This document shows positions 8,411-17,330 of a stretch of DNA of 64,000 nt, piece by piece. Under the pieces are notes generated by a model. It was not told the origin of the DNA, did no database searches, and was given only the letters and a program-made list of their open reading frames with translations. The position numbers and the translations under genes were made by a program. The DNA is from Candidatus Gastranaerophilales bacterium (GTDB taxonomy: Bacteria; Cyanobacteriota; Vampirovibrionia; Gastranaerophilales; Gastranaerophilaceae), in assembly GCA_944325525.1 (NCBI GenBank), contig CALVAK010000007.1, forward strand, positions 31,796 to 95,795. The letters are read 5' to 3'. The stretch's first letter is position 1. Each line of letters starts with the position of its first letter.

Positions 8411-9181
8411 CTAATAAGGATTATTAGAAGAAACAGTTATCGGCTGGTCAAGTACTATGTTTAATTGTGCCCCTTGTGGTATTTCTACATTACCGCCTTT
8501 GCCTATTAATGTTTTGCCCAGACCTAATCCGCCGCCAAGAGCAGTTCCGTATATAGCACCTTTACCTACACTTCCTGAAGATAATGCACCCATTGCTGTA
8601 CCAAGAGCTGCTCCTGCCGCTGCACCTATTCCGACATCTTTTACATATTCTTTTGTTGTATCTTTTGCTGTGCCTGCTTTAAGTATTCCACTTCCGTCAT
8701 CTGTTTGTATTCTTGCACTTATTGGTATCATCTGACCATAAGGAGATACTATATTTGTAAATTTAATTTGAAGACTTCCGCTTCTGTTGCCGAATCTTCC
8801 TTTTTTTGCCTGAAGAACCGTTCCGTTAATTCTGCTTCCTGCTGCTGCAATTAAATTGTTTCCGTAATAAAAATCGGAAGCAAGATAGAAGGTTACTCCA
8901 TCACCTGCTTTTGCTGTTTCTGAACTTATTGATGATGTTGTTACTGCTGCAAAAGAAGTATTAGCTGGTACCATTACAACATTTCCTTGCAGTTGATTAT
9001 AATTATAACCTTGCGTTTGGTATGAATTTACAGGAAGAGGATATTGGGTTTGATTTGATGCAGGTATTGTATTATATTGTAAATTCGGAGTTTGCATTGT
9101 AAAATTTTCTGCACCTAGGGCAAAACAAGGTGTTAACATTATTGAGGCAATCACAGTTAATGATAATAATTTCTTATTCAT
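8411..9181 (-). CDS. Secreted protein with glycine-rich segment, VirB10/TrbI-like pattern
   Basis: The 256-residue protein has a clear signal peptide (Lys-Lys-Leu then a hydrophobic run ending CFALGA, residues 1-24). A Gln/Asn/Tyr-rich linker follows, then a beta-rich region with the pattern 'LIAAAGSRINGTV...GSLQIKF...SPYGQMIPISA'. That recalls the C-terminal domain of TrbI/VirB10 proteins (an LPxGTxIxG strand followed by a 'LPDGxxIP' strand). A Gly/Ala helix-like stretch (GIGAAAGAALGTAMGAL) and a PQGAQLNIVLDQPI end also match. A related domain appears at 43120 and in weaker form at 9250. It is probably periplasmic or outer-membrane associated; the VirB10 likeness is tentative. Confidence 0.6.
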   Translation of the reverse strand: MNKKLLSLTVIASIMLTPCFALGAENFTMQTPNLQYNTIPASNQTQYPLPVNSYQTQGYNYNQLQGNVVMVPANTSFAAVTTSSISSETAKAGDGVTFYLASDFYYGNNLIAAAGSRINGTVLQAKKGRFGNRSGSLQIKFTNIVSPYGQMIPISARIQTDDGSGILKAGTAKDTTKEYVKDVGIGAAAGAALGTAMGALSSGSVGKGAIYGTALGGGLGLGKTLIGKGGNVEIPQGAQLNIVLDQPITVSSNNPY

Positions 9182-9249
9182 AAATCTCTCCTTATACTAC
9201 CATATTATTATGTTACTTATTATTATAAACGAATATTGATAAAATTAGT

Positions 9250-9813
9250 TCATTTTAATTTTATATCATCTTCAATAATAACAAATAACTCAGCTCCCGG
9301 TTTTATAATAGTGTGTTTTCCCATTTCATAAACATTTAATGGTACAGCTTGCAAAACAGGTTTTATTCTTTTTGAATAGTGTGCAACCTTTCTGTAATAT
9401 ACACTCGCTGTTTGTTTTCCGCCTATGTAATTGTCATTTTCGCTGTATATATGCCCTTTTATTTTGTATGTTTTTTTATCAGGTGTAATCATTTTATTAA
9501 TTATTATTTTAATAGCTCCGTCTCTTCCTTCAACAGGTTCAAGAACATCTTCTACTTCTCCGTATATTTTTGTATTCTCAGGAATAACGTTTGTTTCATA
9601 TATATACATATCCTGACTATTTATAAACCAGACTTCGTCCCCGATGTCTGCTGTTAAAGTTGATATTTCAATAGGAACCATTACTTTTAAAAATGTACCC
9701 GAACGAATTTTTGTATTGTTGTCTTGTGTATCGGCTTTTAATGGTATAACATTTTGAAATAAAAATAATAGACTTATTAAAAAAGCTGCAAATATTATTT
9801 TGAATTTATTCAT
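9250..9813 (-). CDS. Secreted protein of the same loose family as 8411-9181
   Basis: This 187-residue protein starts with a signal peptide (hydrophobic core at residues 5-25, cleavage after LKA likely). The mature part is beta-rich, with the pattern 'VIPENTKIYGEVEDV...GAIKIIINKMITPDKKTYKI', comparable to the strand pairs in the two VirB10/TrbI-like proteins here, but without their Gly/Ala segment. It ends in IIKPGAELFVIIEDDIKLK, a strand like the last one of those proteins. It stands directly upstream of the 8411 gene on the same strand, so the two may share a transcript. The function is unknown. Confidence 0.55.
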   Translation of the reverse strand: MNKFKIIFAAFLISLLFLFQNVIPLKADTQDNNTKIRSGTFLKVMVPIEISTLTADIGDEVWFINSQDMYIYETNVIPENTKIYGEVEDVLEPVEGRDGAIKIIINKMITPDKKTYKIKGHIYSENDNYIGGKQTASVYYRKVAHYSKRIKPVLQAVPLNVYEMGKHTIIKPGAELFVIIEDDIKLK

Positions 9814-9950
9814 AATAATAGTATTAATGTTTTTGCGAAAAAAAGCTATAGTTTAAGTAAAATTATTTACCATTGTTAATCCCGTTTGAAATGTTTATAC
9901 ATACTCTTTATGTATGTATACTTACAAAAGTAATTTGATATAATCAAAAT

Positions 9951-10667
9951 ATGAATATGTATATAACAAGCATAAATAAAAATAGCGGAAAAACTGTAAT
10001 ATCGGCAGGAATAGCAGCAGTTATGCAGTCATTGGGTTATAATGCCGGTGTTTATAAGCCGGTACAAACAGGGGCTATTGATAAAGGTAAGTTTCTTATT
10101 TCCCCGGATCTTACTTTTGTTAAAATGCTTGATCCGTATATTACAACGCATTGTACATATATGATGAAAGAAAAAGTTATTCCCGTAATTTCCGGTGCAA
10201 AGGAGAAAAATAAAATTGACCTTCAGGAAATAAAACGAGATTATTTAAAGTTAGAAAAGAAAACCGATATACTTATAGTGGAAGCTCCAGGCGGATTAAT
10301 GTCTCCGATATGCGATGGCATTTATTCATATCATATTCCGCTTCTTTTAAAAATCCCGGTAGTTTTTGTAGTTAATCCGTCTATTGATGCCGTAGAACAA
10401 TATTTATCCGGAGTATATTGTGCTAAATCCCTCGGGCTTGACGTTACAGGTGTTATTATTAATAAATTTCCGGTTTATTCTGAATTAGAAGAAATAAAAA
10501 GTTTTCCTTCAATAATAGAAAAGTATTGTGACATTAAGATATTAGGATTAATAAGAAATTTTAAAGGAAAAACCGTTAAGGCAAATACACTTATTAATGA
10601 AATATTAAACGGTATTGATCTTGAAGATGCTTTGAAAATGAAAATACCCAAATTGAATATCTATTAA
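9951..10667 (+). CDS. bioD: Dethiobiotin synthetase
   Basis: This 238-residue enzyme closes the ureido ring of dethiobiotin from diaminopelargonate, CO2 and ATP. It has a P-loop (NKNSGKT, residues 8-14, in place of the usual GTDTGVGKT), the GVYKPVQTG block that places the catalytic Lys (about residue 37), the VEAPGGLMSP motif (about 107), and VVFVVNPSIDAV in the position of the family's VVLVV strand. The length fits. A BioY-like biotin transporter lies at 24660, but no other biotin synthesis gene is seen here. The stop codon abuts the convergent PBP1A stop. Confidence 0.87.
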   Translation: MNMYITSINKNSGKTVISAGIAAVMQSLGYNAGVYKPVQTGAIDKGKFLISPDLTFVKMLDPYITTHCTYMMKEKVIPVISGAKEKNKIDLQEIKRDYLKLEKKTDILIVEAPGGLMSPICDGIYSYHIPLLLKIPVVFVVNPSIDAVEQYLSGVYCAKSLGLDVTGVIINKFPVYSELEEIKSFPSIIEKYCDIKILGLIRNFKGKTVKANTLINEILNGIDLEDALKMKIPKLNIY

Positions 10668-12761
10668 TTACATTGGAGGTATTTCAACTACTTCATTACT
10701 TTCTTCAGGGACATTTGAAGAGGACTCTTTTTTATATTTTTTTAAGAATTTTTCATCAAAAGGTATATTAATTTGTACAGGAATTCTCCTAAAAATTTCG
10801 TTATTAGTTTTATTTTTATTGTCATCCTTCTTTTTGTTTTTGTCTTTGTCTTTATCTTTATCTTCCCGAGAAAAATCTTTTTTATTATTAAGTTCATTAT
10901 AAGGAACTTCTTCAAAATTAATGGTAAAATCAACCGGAGAGTAGTCAAATTCCGTACTGCCGTATTTTTCGGTTGCAACAGTCATTGTATCTTTCCAGAT
11001 TTTTGCAGGAGCAGTACCACCGGTAAGTCCTATTCCCCTATTATCATCATGACCAATGAATACTCCTGTTACTATATCCGGAGTATATCCGATAAACCAG
11101 GCATCCTTATTGCCATTTGTTGTTCCGGTTTTTCCTCCCATTGGTTTATTTATATTAGCTCTTCTTCCTGTTCCGCTTGTTATGACTTTTCTTAACATAG
11201 CAGTCATTATGCCGGCTGTGTCCTTGTCTAATACTTTCATTACTTTTGTTCGGTCTGCTTGATAGACAACACGTCCTCGCTGGGTTTCAACTCTTTCAAC
11301 AGAATACGGTTTTACACGATATCCGCCGTTTGCGAATGTGCCGTACACTACAACCATATCATATAGTTTTACTCCGTTTGAACCGAGTGCAATTGTATAA
11401 TCATGCGTTAATGGAGTTGTTATACCAAGAGCTTTTGCCATATCAACAACAGGAGCAATTCCTATATCACGAATTAATTTCACAGCGACAACATTTGATG
11501 AAATCGCAAGTGCCTTATAAAGAGGAATTATTCCTTTATATTTATTTCCATAGTTATGAGGACTCCAATCTCCTATTGTAACAGGCGAATCTTCTACAGG
11601 ATCTGTTGGCATCCATCCTTTATGTATAGCTGCTGCATATACAATAGGTTTAAATGATGAACCAGGAGGTCTTATTGCCTGAGTTACTCTGTCATATTGG
11701 CTATAAGAATAATCTTTACCTCCGCAATAAGCAATTATTGCACCTGTCATAGGTGAGAATGAGAATAAAGCGGCGTTTTGCTTAGGACCTGTTAACTTCC
11801 AAGCTGCAAGATTCTTTTCTATAGCTTCATTTGCTGCAACTTGTGCATCATAATCTAATGTAGTTATTATTTTGTATCCGCCTTGTGTTATTTCTGTTTC
11901 ATCAAATCCTAAATCTTCAAGCTCTTTTAATACATAATCTATAAAATACGGTGCTATATTTGTATTTGCTCCTTTATTCTTTTTAGCTAAGACTATTTTT
12001 TCTTTAAGTGCAGCTTCATATTGTTTTCGGGTTATTTTTTTCATTATATACATTCTTTTCAGCACTTTATTTCTTCTTTTTTCAGCTTTATCTATATTTT
12101 TATAAGGTGAGTATAAAGAAGGTGCCTGAGGAAGTCCTGCTATTAATGCACTTTCAGCCAGTGTAAGCTCGGAGAGACTTTTGTTGAAATATATTGAAGC
12201 GGCAGCTCCTACTCCGTATGCACCTGAACCTAAATATACATTATTCAAATACATTTCAAGTATTTTATCTTTAGAAATACTTTTTTCTATCCTTGCTGCA
12301 ATCTGAATTTCTTTTATTTTTCTTTCAAAAGTTTTTTCGTTTGATAAAAACAATATTCTTGCAAGCTGCTGGGTAATTGTACTTGCACCTTGCGTGGCTC
12401 TTTTATTAATAATGTTTACTATAATAGATCTTGCTATACCGAAAATATCATATCCGTCATGTGTATAAAAATTTTTATCTTCTGTTGATATAACGGCTTC
12501 TTTTAAATCTTGCGGAATTTCATCTATTGTTACGTGTTCATAATGAAATGTTTGAAACGTTTTTATTAATTTACCGTCAGAGGAAAATACTTGGGTTACA
12601 ATATTCCTGTTATAATTATTTAACTGCGGAATAGGAGGAAGTTCCGCAAGATACATTTTTACGGCAAAATATCCTGCAAGAACAACAGCAGAAATTATTA
12701 CTAAAATTATTTTTATGAATGAAAAAAAAGGATTTTCTTTTCTCTTTTTTCTTGAAGGCAT
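10668..12761 (-). CDS. mrcA: Class A penicillin-binding protein (PBP1A-type)
   Basis: This 697-residue bifunctional murein synthase has an N-terminal membrane anchor (about residues 13-32). The GT51 glycosyltransferase domain carries the EDKNFYTHDG motif with the catalytic Glu, the GASTITQQLAR helix and the KILEMYLN motif. The transpeptidase domain has the active-site SxxK (PGSSFKP, about residue 367), SSN (about 420) and KTGT (about 545). The C-terminus is a charged Lys/Asp/Asn-rich tail with a low-complexity KDKDKNKKK run. It builds and cross-links peptidoglycan at the inner-membrane outer face. The gene is leftward, with no close partner upstream. Confidence 0.93.
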   Translation of the reverse strand: MPSRKKRKENPFFSFIKIILVIISAVVLAGYFAVKMYLAELPPIPQLNNYNRNIVTQVFSSDGKLIKTFQTFHYEHVTIDEIPQDLKEAVISTEDKNFYTHDGYDIFGIARSIIVNIINKRATQGASTITQQLARILFLSNEKTFERKIKEIQIAARIEKSISKDKILEMYLNNVYLGSGAYGVGAAASIYFNKSLSELTLAESALIAGLPQAPSLYSPYKNIDKAEKRRNKVLKRMYIMKKITRKQYEAALKEKIVLAKKNKGANTNIAPYFIDYVLKELEDLGFDETEITQGGYKIITTLDYDAQVAANEAIEKNLAAWKLTGPKQNAALFSFSPMTGAIIAYCGGKDYSYSQYDRVTQAIRPPGSSFKPIVYAAAIHKGWMPTDPVEDSPVTIGDWSPHNYGNKYKGIIPLYKALAISSNVVAVKLIRDIGIAPVVDMAKALGITTPLTHDYTIALGSNGVKLYDMVVVYGTFANGGYRVKPYSVERVETQRGRVVYQADRTKVMKVLDKDTAGIMTAMLRKVITSGTGRRANINKPMGGKTGTTNGNKDAWFIGYTPDIVTGVFIGHDDNRGIGLTGGTAPAKIWKDTMTVATEKYGSTEFDYSPVDFTINFEEVPYNELNNKKDFSREDKDKDKDKNKKKDDNKNKTNNEIFRRIPVQINIPFDEKFLKKYKKESSSNVPEESNEVVEIPPM

Positions 12762-12837
12762 TAATTTCCTCTATCTGTTATAATATCTTACAGTTATTTT
12801 ACCAGAGAAATAAAATATAAGCTAAATTTGTTAACAA

Positions 12838-13224
12838 ATGTCTATGGATTATATTAAGTCTTTATATTATGAACTTTTATCTTACTTTGTCGTACGAAAG
12901 CCAGTGTACGGAGTAAAAGGCCAATGTATAAAATGCGGGAAATGTTGTAAAGAAATTAGAATAAAGCTTAGAAATAAAAAACATTTTAAAATAATTCAAT
13001 TTCTATTTCCGTTATATAGGCAGTTTTATATTATAAAAGTGGATGATAAAGGGAATTTAGTATTAGGCTGTAAACATTTAAATGATAACGGCACTTGCAA
13101 TATATATAAATTCCGTCCGCTTGTTTGCAGGAATTATCCAATGAATCCACCTTCTTTCTTTTCTGAAACTATTGATGGATGCGGATATGAAATCGTTAAA
13201 AAAGAATTTAAGGACTATTTATAA
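12838..13224 (+). CDS. YkgJ-family zinc/iron-chelating protein
   Basis: This small 128-residue protein has the CxxCxxCC cluster (CIKCGKCC, residues 37-44) that defines the YkgJ/Fe-S oxidoreductase-like family. It also has later Cys residues in LGCKHL, GTCNIYKFRPLVCRNYP and DGCGYE, placed as in that family, giving about eight metal ligands. Members are thought to bind Zn2+ or an iron-sulphur cluster; the biochemical role is not established. The gene is on its own, opposed to its neighbours on both sides, and its last 17 nt overlap the 3' end of the GT41 gene. A start two codons later (second ATG) is equally possible. Confidence 0.75.
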   Translation: MSMDYIKSLYYELLSYFVVRKPVYGVKGQCIKCGKCCKEIRIKLRNKKHFKIIQFLFPLYRQFYIIKVDDKGNLVLGCKHLNDNGTCNIYKFRPLVCRNYPMNPPSFFSETIDGCGYEIVKKEFKDYL

Positions 13225-14797
13225 ATTTTTCCCAGGCTTCTTTATATTTAGCTTCTAAATTTTTTGTAAATTCAAGAGCATTTTGTCTTAAATCGGAATT
13301 GTTTATTCTTTCTCTTAAAGAGAACCTTAAATCTTGAAGTTTTTTCTTATCTGTTGCTAATTTTGCTGCAATTTCAACATATTCATCTCCATAGTGTGCA
13401 TTTAATTCTTCAAGATTAATTATTTTATTGATTCTTCCTGCTCCTCTTGATTGAATTCCGTCACCGAGCATTGTTACAGTAGGAACTCCCATTAATGCTG
13501 TTTCGATAGCTATAGACATTCCGTTAAAAGGGTATGGATCTAATGATATATCTGCCTGTGAATATGCTTTAAAATGTATATCAAATTTTTGTGAACTGAA
13601 AATAATCCTGTCTAAAGAAATATTTCTTTTTAAAAATCTTTCTTTTAAATATTTAATTATTTTTTTTGTTAATTGTGTTCGGTATATAAGTAATTTTGAA
13701 TCAGGCACCTCTTTTAAAAGTCTTGACCACATATATATAGTGGCATCACTGAATTTTGAACTACAATTAAAACTGCCGAAAGTAATGTATCCATTTGTTT
13801 TAAAAGGGCAATCTTCGACTTCGGGAATTTTCTTTTCCGTAAAAATCTGATATCCCTTATCGAGATATAATGGAGTTTCTGTATATAAATAAGCCTTATC
13901 TTCCGGTATTGAAAATTTATCAGCTAAAATATAGTCAACTTCAGGCATGCCGAGGGTGTTTAAATATCCCAGATATGAAATAATTACCGGAGCAGGCTTA
14001 TATAGCATTGCAAATGTTTTAAGATGAGTATAACCTCCTAAGTCTATCAGTATATCAATATTATTTTCGTAAACGAGTTTTGCAATTTTATCTGCTTCTT
14101 GCTTTGCACATGGGATAATATTAAATCCGGTTTTTCTTATTCGTTCGGTCGTTGAGTCATCTTTTTCGGAACCGTTAAAAATATAAAAATTAAATTCATC
14201 CTTATTATGATTTTCCCATATCGGTAAAATATAGTTCATCATTGTATGTGCATGACAGTCAGAAGATAAATATCCAATGTTTAATTTTTTGTCTTTTTGT
14301 TTCTTTTTATTGTTGTGGTTATATTTTTTTATATTTTTAAATAATATATTTTTTACCTGTGAAACTTCATATTCAGACTCATCTTTAATATCTTGCTGGT
14401 CATAAAAAGAAGATTTTGTCATTGCAAAAAGCTTACAGGCGACATCGTATGTATTTACTTCAAGGTTTAGAGCTTTATTGTGATAGTCAATACTTTTATC
14501 TGTATCAATATAGAAATAAGCGTGGGCAAGTCTTGAAAATACACTGGTCTGACCGGCCGGATATAGCCTTAGATATTCTTCATAATAAAATGTAGCTTTA
14601 TCTTTATCGTCAATTTTATAATACAAATTTGCAAGCTTTATATATAAACTTGCTAAAGTTGTATCATCAAAATTTTTTGCCATCAAAAGAGCAATTTTAT
14701 ATGTTTTAATGGCTTCTTTATATAATCCTTTATTGTTTAATATCTGTCCTTCATCTATGAGTTCTTGAAATGAAGTTTTTTCTTTTGTTTGAGACAC
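13208..14797 (-). CDS. TPR protein with GT41 O-GlcNAc transferase-like (SPINDLY) catalytic domain
   Basis: This 529-residue protein has N-terminal TPR-like helices (about residues 8-130, with YKEAIKTYKIAL and KATFYYEEYLRLYP units). They are followed by a GT41 catalytic domain: GYLSSDCHAH (about 173), IDILIDLGGYTH (about 248), APVIISYLGYLNTLGMPEVDYILAD, FGSFNCSSKF, and DPYPFNGMSIAIETALMGVPTVTMLG, the UDP-sugar binding region. Bacterial members glycosylate surface or cytoplasmic proteins on Ser/Thr. It lies at the downstream end of the leftward gpsA-murE-ftsI run, 13 nt from gpsA. The acceptor protein is unknown. Confidence 0.82.
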   Translation of the reverse strand: MSQTKEKTSFQELIDEGQILNNKGLYKEAIKTYKIALLMAKNFDDTTLASLYIKLANLYYKIDDKDKATFYYEEYLRLYPAGQTSVFSRLAHAYFYIDTDKSIDYHNKALNLEVNTYDVACKLFAMTKSSFYDQQDIKDESEYEVSQVKNILFKNIKKYNHNNKKKQKDKKLNIGYLSSDCHAHTMMNYILPIWENHNKDEFNFYIFNGSEKDDSTTERIRKTGFNIIPCAKQEADKIAKLVYENNIDILIDLGGYTHLKTFAMLYKPAPVIISYLGYLNTLGMPEVDYILADKFSIPEDKAYLYTETPLYLDKGYQIFTEKKIPEVEDCPFKTNGYITFGSFNCSSKFSDATIYMWSRLLKEVPDSKLLIYRTQLTKKIIKYLKERFLKRNISLDRIIFSSQKFDIHFKAYSQADISLDPYPFNGMSIAIETALMGVPTVTMLGDGIQSRGAGRINKIINLEELNAHYGDEYVEIAAKLATDKKKLQDLRFSLRERINNSDLRQNALEFTKNLEAKYKEAWEKFINSP

Positions 14798-14810
14798 TTT
14801 TTTCTCCGTA

Positions 14811-15818
14811 TTATTTTAAATTGTATTTTTCTTCCTGCTTTAATTTTCTGTTCATTAGTTTATTTAATACTTCTTCAGGTGTAATGTCTGTGTAAACAGC
14901 TTCATATATAGCTGAAGAAACAGGAACCTCTAAATCTAGCTTATCTGCTAATTCACATAAAGCTTTGGATGTTTTAACGCCTTCTGCTACAGAACCTAGT
15001 TCATTTAATATATCGTCTATTTTTTTGCCTTTGCCTAGTAATGAACCGACAGTGTAGTTTCGGCTCAAAGGACTTGAACAAGTTGCAATTAAATCTCCCA
15101 TTCCTGATAATCCGTATAAAGTTGACGGACTTGCTCCTAAAGCTACACTTATTCTTACCATTTCAGCCATTCCTCTCGTTAATAGAGAACCTCTGCAATT
15201 ATCACCCAAATTCATTGCATCGGCAAAACCGGAAGCAATTGCTATGACATTTTTCAAACTTCCTCCAAGTTCTACGCCGATGACATCTGTATTTGTATAT
15301 AACCTGAATTTTGATGGAACACTTAGATAATGCTGAACAAATTCGGCTTTTTTAATATCTTTACAGGCTACTGATGCTGCTGTAGGACAGCCTTTTAGTA
15401 TTTCCTTCGCAAGTGTCGGCCCTGATAATATAACAGGCTCAATGCACGGAATTTCATCTTTTATAACCTCGGACATTCTTTTCAAAGATGGTAATTCCAG
15501 ACCTTTTGAAAGATTTACAAGAATTTGTTCTTTTTTTATACCTGCTTGCATTAACTGGCTGCATACAGGACGAATTCCTGATGAAGCAACAACGAGTAAA
15601 ATAATATCAGCATTTGAAATCGCCTGTTCTAGATTATCAGTAATTTCAACTTTGTCGTTTAATTGAACCGGTAATGGTTTTGACGTCCGTTTGTAGTTTC
15701 TTAATTCGTCTGAAATATCCTGTTTTCTGCCCCAGATACATATATCTTCAAAATTATCACTTAAAAGCCAGGCAATTGTTAAACCCCAGCATCCGGCACC
15801 TAAAACAGTTAATTTCAT
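14811..15818 (-). CDS. gpsA: NAD(P)-dependent glycerol-3-phosphate dehydrogenase
   Basis: The 335-residue enzyme reduces dihydroxyacetone phosphate to sn-glycerol-3-phosphate for phospholipid synthesis. It has the N-terminal dinucleotide-binding loop (GAGCWG, residues 7-12), VNLSKGLE with the family Lys (about 104), ILSGPTLAKEI, the catalytic KNVIAIASG block (about 188-196, with the Lys after GGSL), and SRNYTVG (about 252). The length is normal. It is placed between murE and the GT41 gene, 23 nt downstream of murE, so it probably belongs to the same transcript as the cell-wall genes. Confidence 0.94.
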   Translation of the reverse strand: MKLTVLGAGCWGLTIAWLLSDNFEDICIWGRKQDISDELRNYKRTSKPLPVQLNDKVEITDNLEQAISNADIILLVVASSGIRPVCSQLMQAGIKKEQILVNLSKGLELPSLKRMSEVIKDEIPCIEPVILSGPTLAKEILKGCPTAASVACKDIKKAEFVQHYLSVPSKFRLYTNTDVIGVELGGSLKNVIAIASGFADAMNLGDNCRGSLLTRGMAEMVRISVALGASPSTLYGLSGMGDLIATCSSPLSRNYTVGSLLGKGKKIDDILNELGSVAEGVKTSKALCELADKLDLEVPVSSAIYEAVYTDITPEEVLNKLMNRKLKQEEKYNLK

Positions 15819-15841
15819 ACAACACTCCTTTAGCTATTTTT

Positions 15842-17308
15842 CTAAACACCAGCAAATACTTTTCTTGCTTCTTCTCTATCATCAAAATGAATTGTCTTAT
15901 TTTTAAGAATTTGGTAATCTTCATGTCCTTTACCCGCAATAACAATAACATCTGAAGGTTTACATATGGTTTTAATAAACTTAATTGCTTCACCTCTATC
16001 GGGTTCTACGAAAATTCTTTGTGTATCTACAGTTTTTATACCGGTCATAATATCAGATATAATAAGCTGAGGGTCTTCACTCCTGGGGTTATCCGAAGTA
16101 ACAATTACTTTATCTGATAATTCATCGGCTATCTTTCCCATTTTAGGACGTTTTGTAGTATCTCTATCTCCGCCGCAGCCAAATAAACAAATTAAATCGC
16201 TGCCTTTGGGCGTTAGTTCCCTTGCCGCTTTTAGCACATTTTCCAATCCATCCGGAGTATGAGCGTAATCAACAATAACCATAGGTTGTTTTACCACAAT
16301 CTCAAATCTTCCGGCTACACATTTTGTATTTTCAAGAGCATGGATTATTGTTTTATAATTTATTCCCATTGCTAAGCCGGTTGTAAATGCAGCCAGTGCG
16401 TTATAAACACTGAACATTCCGTTTAAATGGAGATTCATTTTTTCTTGTTTATTACAAAAATCAATTTCTATTTTAGCTCCGTCTATTGAAAATTCTATGG
16501 TTGAAGCTTTAATATCGGCATTATTCTTAATCCCGTATGTTAATATCTTCACATCAGACGGAACTATTGATATAAAGTCTTTTGAATATTCATCGTCTGC
16601 GTTTATTACGGCAAATGAACCGGGCTTTAAATTTTCAAAAAGAATTGCTTTTGCCTTAAAATAATTTTTCATTGTTATATGGTAGTCCAGATGATCCTGT
16701 GTTAAATTTGTAAAAACAGCACCGTTAAAATCACAACAGCCTACCCTGTTTTGCTCAAGTGAATGCGAACTTACCTCCATCACAACATTTTTTATTCCGC
16801 TATCAGCCATTAATCTTAAATCTCTTTGAAGTTCGGGCGGCTGAGGCGTTGTATGTTTTGCTTCTTTATATGTATCGCTGCTTGATAATTTATAGCCTAA
16901 AGTCCCTATCAAAGCACATTTTTTATTATCTTCTTCCAATATTTTTTGAACCAGATGGGTAACAGTGGTTTTTCCGTTTGTTCCGGTTACTCCTATTAAA
17001 TTAATTTCTTTTGATGGTTCATTATAAAATTTTGCTGCTATAAGTGCCATTTTCCTTTTTGTATCATCAACTATGATTTGAGGTACATTAATATTTAATT
17101 CTTTTTCGCAGAATATTGCTTCAGCACCTTTTTCAACGGCTTGTTGTGCAAAATCATGTCCGTCTGAAGATTCTCCTTTTACACATATAAAAAAATCTCC
17201 CTTTTTTGTCAGGGTTGAATTATAAGATATACCTGTTATTTCTATATCTTTAAAGTTCTTTGAGGTATAGTTGTTTTTTAAAAGACTCAATAATTCACTT
17301 AGCAGCAT
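15842..17308 (-). CDS. murE: UDP-MurNAc-tripeptide synthetase (meso-DAP adding)
   Basis: This is a 488-residue Mur ligase. The ATP loop is GVTGTNGKTT (about residues 103-112), the substrate segments TTPQPPELQ and EVSSHSLEQ follow, and the Mur middle-domain HTPDGLENVL and GCGGDRD are present. The DNPR motif (SDNPRSEDP, about residue 398) indicates meso-diaminopimelate rather than lysine as the added amino acid. It acts in the cytosol on UDP-MurNAc-L-Ala-D-Glu. It follows ftsI by 22 nt in the leftward division/cell-wall cluster. Confidence 0.95.
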   Translation of the reverse strand: MLLSELLSLLKNNYTSKNFKDIEITGISYNSTLTKKGDFFICVKGESSDGHDFAQQAVEKGAEAIFCEKELNINVPQIIVDDTKRKMALIAAKFYNEPSKEINLIGVTGTNGKTTVTHLVQKILEEDNKKCALIGTLGYKLSSSDTYKEAKHTTPQPPELQRDLRLMADSGIKNVVMEVSSHSLEQNRVGCCDFNGAVFTNLTQDHLDYHITMKNYFKAKAILFENLKPGSFAVINADDEYSKDFISIVPSDVKILTYGIKNNADIKASTIEFSIDGAKIEIDFCNKQEKMNLHLNGMFSVYNALAAFTTGLAMGINYKTIIHALENTKCVAGRFEIVVKQPMVIVDYAHTPDGLENVLKAARELTPKGSDLICLFGCGGDRDTTKRPKMGKIADELSDKVIVTSDNPRSEDPQLIISDIMTGIKTVDTQRIFVEPDRGEAIKFIKTICKPSDVIVIAGKGHEDYQILKNKTIHFDDREEARKVFAGV

Positions 17309-17330
17309 ATATTTAAATTCCTTACTAAAA

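Noticed and set aside
10668..10978. Lys-rich frame in another phase inside the PBP1A tail
   Set aside because: It is a shadow of the KDKDKNKKK low-complexity tail of the penicillin-binding protein.
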